Source of the DNA: Myxococcales bacterium
Lineage (GTDB): Bacteria > Myxococcota_A > Polyangia > Polyangiales > Houyiibacteriaceae
Assembly (NCBI GenBank): GCA_019637115.1
Contig: JAHBWH010000010.1
Coordinates: 1 to 64,000 of the forward strand
Length of the DNA: 64,000 nucleotides
Direction: 5' to 3'
Positions 61,495-64,000 of the stretch are shown here, one piece after another. The translations under genes were made by a program, and so were the position numbers. Within the stretch, counting starts at the first letter, position 1. The number at the start of each line of letters is the position of its first letter. The notes under the pieces were generated by a model that saw only the letters and a program-made list of their open reading frames with translations, made no database searches and was not told where the DNA came from.

Positions 61495-64000
61495 ATGTCG
61501 ACCCCGATCTTCCGTCGTCGTCCGCCGAAGCGGGCAGCTCGCCCGGGCCGCTTCGCTCTGCGGCTCATCGGTCTCTCCCTCCTCGGGCTCTTGGCGCCCG
61601 GGATCGATTGTCAGAGTCGACCCGGGTGCGATCACGCGGACGCCTGTCGAGCACGCGAGAGCCGACGCTGCATCAACTTCTGCGCACCACGCTGGACCGA
61701 CGCGGAGGTGATCACGACGGATGGCGCTGCCTGTCCACGGGCGGAGCACGAGTGCTCTCTCGAGCTCGACTTCTCACGCGGCGACCTCGCGCTCTGCCCC
61801 ACGGGGTGGAGCTGCGCTGCCGATCCGCAGGATCCCGCGTCGCCTCGCGGACGATGCGAGCCGGCGGGGCGCTTCGGCGCTCACTGTGGGCGCTTCGCGA
61901 ACGACGCCGCCGAATCGGGTGAAGGCTTCGGCGGCTGCTCGCCAGGGCTCGCTTGCGTTGCAGAGTCTTGCGCGACCATGGCGCCGTGGGAGCGCTTCAT
62001 GCCCAACCTTCCGCCCCCCGGCGCGGGCGATCCAGGCAGCTTGGGGGACCCCGGACGTTGCCTCCCTCACGCGCTCGAGGGCCAGCGCTGCGACACCGAC
62101 GTGCTGACGGCCCCCGGCTGCGCGACATGCGAGCCAGGGACGCTCTGCCTCGACGCGAGGGCGTATGGGCTCGAAGGCCTTCGGTGCCTGCGCCCCTGCG
62201 ACTCGGACGGGGACTGCGCTTGCGGAGCGAAGACGTATTGCGACGCCATCCCGGACTCGGCGATCGCGGCGCACGGCGGCGCCATCGACGGCCGCACCTT
62301 CTGTCGCCCCTGCCTCGCGACACACGCGACGTGTGAGAGGGGCAACCCCGCGCTGACTTGCTGTGACGGCAGCGCGAGCTGCGAACGTGTCTATCTCGAC
62401 CTCTCCGAGGCGACGACATCGTCGACCTCCTCTTCGGGCCCACACATCGACTTCGGCTCGCCGGTGTGGCGAGGCGGAGCCGGAGGCGGGACCGGCGGCT
62501 CCGCGACGGGTATCGGAGGCTTCGTGGGCGGAGGCGGGACGGGTTCGAGCCCGTCGGGCGGCACGGCCTCGGGCGGCCCGAGCTTCTCCGACGAGGTCCC
62601 ATCCGGCGTCGTGGACGTCGTCGATCGCTGTTGCCGGCGCGAGGGCACCGCGTGCGAGCAGGGGCTCGAGGACGCCTGCTGCAGCGGTACCCGCTGTGGT
62701 GTCCGCGGGACCTGCGAGACATGCGGAATCACCGGTATGAACGCGAAGCACTTCGCGTGTTGTCCCGGCTACGTCGCCGTGCCGGTGCCCAGCGGCGGAC
62801 GTGAGTGTCGTCGCTGCGGGGCGCTCGGAACCGCGGGAGCGTGCTCGCCGTACACGTTCGTGACCATGGGGCGAAGCGCGATCGACAACGTCGCGATCCC
62901 CGCGACCAACGCTGGGGTCCCGGATGTCCTCGGCCTCGCGGGTGGGAACCTCGTCGACACACGTGGCCGGGTCGAAGCCGTGTCGTACCGACTGCACCCA
63001 CGCCACCGAGCCTACGCCTTCTACGCGCCCTTCACCCGAGATCACCTGGGTGGGCTGAGCGGAGGAGACTCGTACCGCGCACTTCCGCCGACGCAGGATG
63101 CCGTATCCGAGGTGCTTCATCGTTTCGCCGCGCCGCAATCGATCCAAGCGGTGCGGGTCTACGACCCGGGCGCGTGCTCGTTGATGCTCGACTGGCAGCG
63201 GCTCGTGGACAACGTGACGATCGACAGCTTGCGTTCGAACCTCTACCCACCGCGCAGCGCCGGGCAGCGAATCAACGCGATTCGGCACATCGACACGCAG
63301 GTGAGCCCGGTCCTGCGCCACCGCCCCGCGTTCCCAGCGGAGCTCCCGCTCGGGCCGGCCGTGCCAGACGACCGCCTGCACATCCAATCGAAGTTCCGAT
63401 TCGAGCACAACAGCTGCATTCGCGCGATCGAGGTCACCATCGACCTCGAGCTGGCGATCGAGCTCACCGATCTGCAGCCCCCCGACCGCGGGTTGGACGC
63501 ACACATCACGTCGGCGGGGTGCGAGTGGTTCAGCGAGGCGACCGGTAACTTCTACGAGTGCGACCTGCCCGTCGAGCGCGACGGTGAGCAGGTGCGCCTC
63601 GAGCGCTTCGTCATCCGCGAGACGCCGCGATGTGCGCCGGGCGCGTGCTTCGAGGAGGAGCTGGTTCTCGGGGTGGGTTGCATGCCGTGGGAGGACGAGT
63701 ATCGATGTACGTTGCCGGTGCTCGAGGCACGACCGAGAGGGGACTACCGCGTGGTGAACGTCGACCGCCGCAACCCGAACAGTGAGCTCGTGGACTGGCA
63801 GACCTTCGCGCGGCCCCGATTCCCCGACCCCTTCAGGCGTCGCATCAGGGTTCGGCCCACGCGCACGGACATCCGCTTCGACCGCCATTGTGCGCTCTCG
63901 GCGGTCACGGCTCCCTTGATCCGAAGGAAGCTTTGGGCGGGGATCTCGGCAGGGTTCGGCGATATCGAGAGCCGTCTGACCTCCGTGGTCGCCAACGCGT
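61495..64000 (+). CDS. Large Cys-rich secreted protein, cut by the window end
   Basis: Open from ATG 61495 to the last base, 835 codons, so partial. A basic N-terminus is followed by a hydrophobic helix (ALRLIGLSLLGLLAPGID), giving an export signal without a clear lipobox. Cys-rich units follow (CEPGTLCLDARAYGLEGLRC, CACGAKTYCDAIPDSA), then a Gly/Ser-rich linker (RGGAGGGTGGSATGIGGFVG). A further Cys-rich block comes next (CCRREGTACEQ, CCSGTRCGVRGTCETC) and a globular region (SPYTFVTMGRSAIDNVAIPA, HNSCIRAIEVTIDLELAIEL). No enzymatic motif is seen. Long overlapping antisense frames are shadows. Confidence 0.85.
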   Translation, partial: MSTPIFRRRPPKRAARPGRFALRLIGLSLLGLLAPGIDCQSRPGCDHADACRARESRRCINFCAPRWTDAEVITTDGAACPRAEHECSLELDFSRGDLALCPTGWSCAADPQDPASPRGRCEPAGRFGAHCGRFANDAAESGEGFGGCSPGLACVAESCATMAPWERFMPNLPPPGAGDPGSLGDPGRCLPHALEGQRCDTDVLTAPGCATCEPGTLCLDARAYGLEGLRCLRPCDSDGDCACGAKTYCDAIPDSAIAAHGGAIDGRTFCRPCLATHATCERGNPALTCCDGSASCERVYLDLSEATTSSTSSSGPHIDFGSPVWRGGAGGGTGGSATGIGGFVGGGGTGSSPSGGTASGGPSFSDEVPSGVVDVVDRCCRREGTACEQGLEDACCSGTRCGVRGTCETCGITGMNAKHFACCPGYVAVPVPSGGRECRRCGALGTAGACSPYTFVTMGRSAIDNVAIPATNAGVPDVLGLAGGNLVDTRGRVEAVSYRLHPRHRAYAFYAPFTRDHLGGLSGGDSYRALPPTQDAVSEVLHRFAAPQSIQAVRVYDPGACSLMLDWQRLVDNVTIDSLRSNLYPPRSAGQRINAIRHIDTQVSPVLRHRPAFPAELPLGPAVPDDRLHIQSKFRFEHNSCIRAIEVTIDLELAIELTDLQPPDRGLDAHITSAGCEWFSEATGNFYECDLPVERDGEQVRLERFVIRETPRCAPGACFEEELVLGVGCMPWEDEYRCTLPVLEARPRGDYRVVNVDRRNPNSELVDWQTFARPRFPDPFRRRIRVRPTRTDIRFDRHCALSAVTAPLIRRKLWAGISAGFGDIESRLTSVVANA

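Overview
The window is high-GC DNA with the gene repertoire of a myxobacterium-like delta-proteobacterium (Myxococcota, perhaps Polyangiales or Sandaracinus-like). Evidence is the very GC-rich third codon positions, many lipoproteins, OmpA proteins with thrombospondin-type-3 calcium repeats, Cys-rich repeat proteins with a MYXO-CTERM-like tail, a Ser/Thr kinase fused to an ATPase and TPRs, and MopE-like repeats. No rRNA, tRNA, CRISPR array, intact mobile element or replication origin was seen. The species assignment is inference.

Layout. 1-3.0 kb is a decayed junction: two relics of IS91-family transposases, a lipoprotein with a PDVGP minisatellite, an orphan protein fragment and an AT-rich patch. 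3.0-15.0 kb (minus strand) is a cell-surface cluster: three OmpA-type proteins, two related giant secreted proteins with a common C-terminal sorting tail, and a small lipoprotein. 15.1-25.4 kb holds envelope and housekeeping genes: a MscS channel, an EF-hand membrane protein, a DUF481 outer-membrane protein, a class V aminotransferase, a TPR lipoprotein/CPBP protease operon and a DCC-family oxidoreductase. 25.4-31.5 kb is a divergent pair: a giant kinase-ATPase-TPR regulator and a flavin amine oxidase. 31.7-37.6 kb carries two transporter sets, ccmAB (haem export) and an ABC-FtsX-HlyD efflux operon. 37.8-40.1 kb is a lipoprotein in which an OmpA domain sits inside a DUF4139-like protein. 40-46 kb has a quinone oxidoreductase, an SLH lipoprotein, a trypsin-like protease and a membrane protein with a pseudokinase-like N-terminus. 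46-50.2 kb is a divergent DUF4132 / radical-SAM pair with a perfect inverted repeat across both start codons. 50.4-64 kb holds a truncated EGF-like fragment, a MopE-like lipoprotein, endonuclease V, a VAT-1-type reductase, a sterol-desaturase-type hydroxylase with a decayed partial copy, a dihaem cytochrome lipoprotein, a hybrid histidine kinase and a large Cys-rich protein cut by the window end.

How the genes fit together. Most products are predicted at the envelope. The OmpA proteins should anchor to peptidoglycan and the Ig-like proteins should be displayed on the surface. A CPBP intramembrane protease lies in the same window, and CPBP proteases are the family that contains the myxosortases thought to process such C-terminal tails. 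The likeliest unexplored units are the DUF4132/radical-SAM pair, the DUF4139-OmpA nested protein and the paired OmpA/adhesin cluster. Long open frames on the strand opposite real genes were treated as codon-bias shadows.
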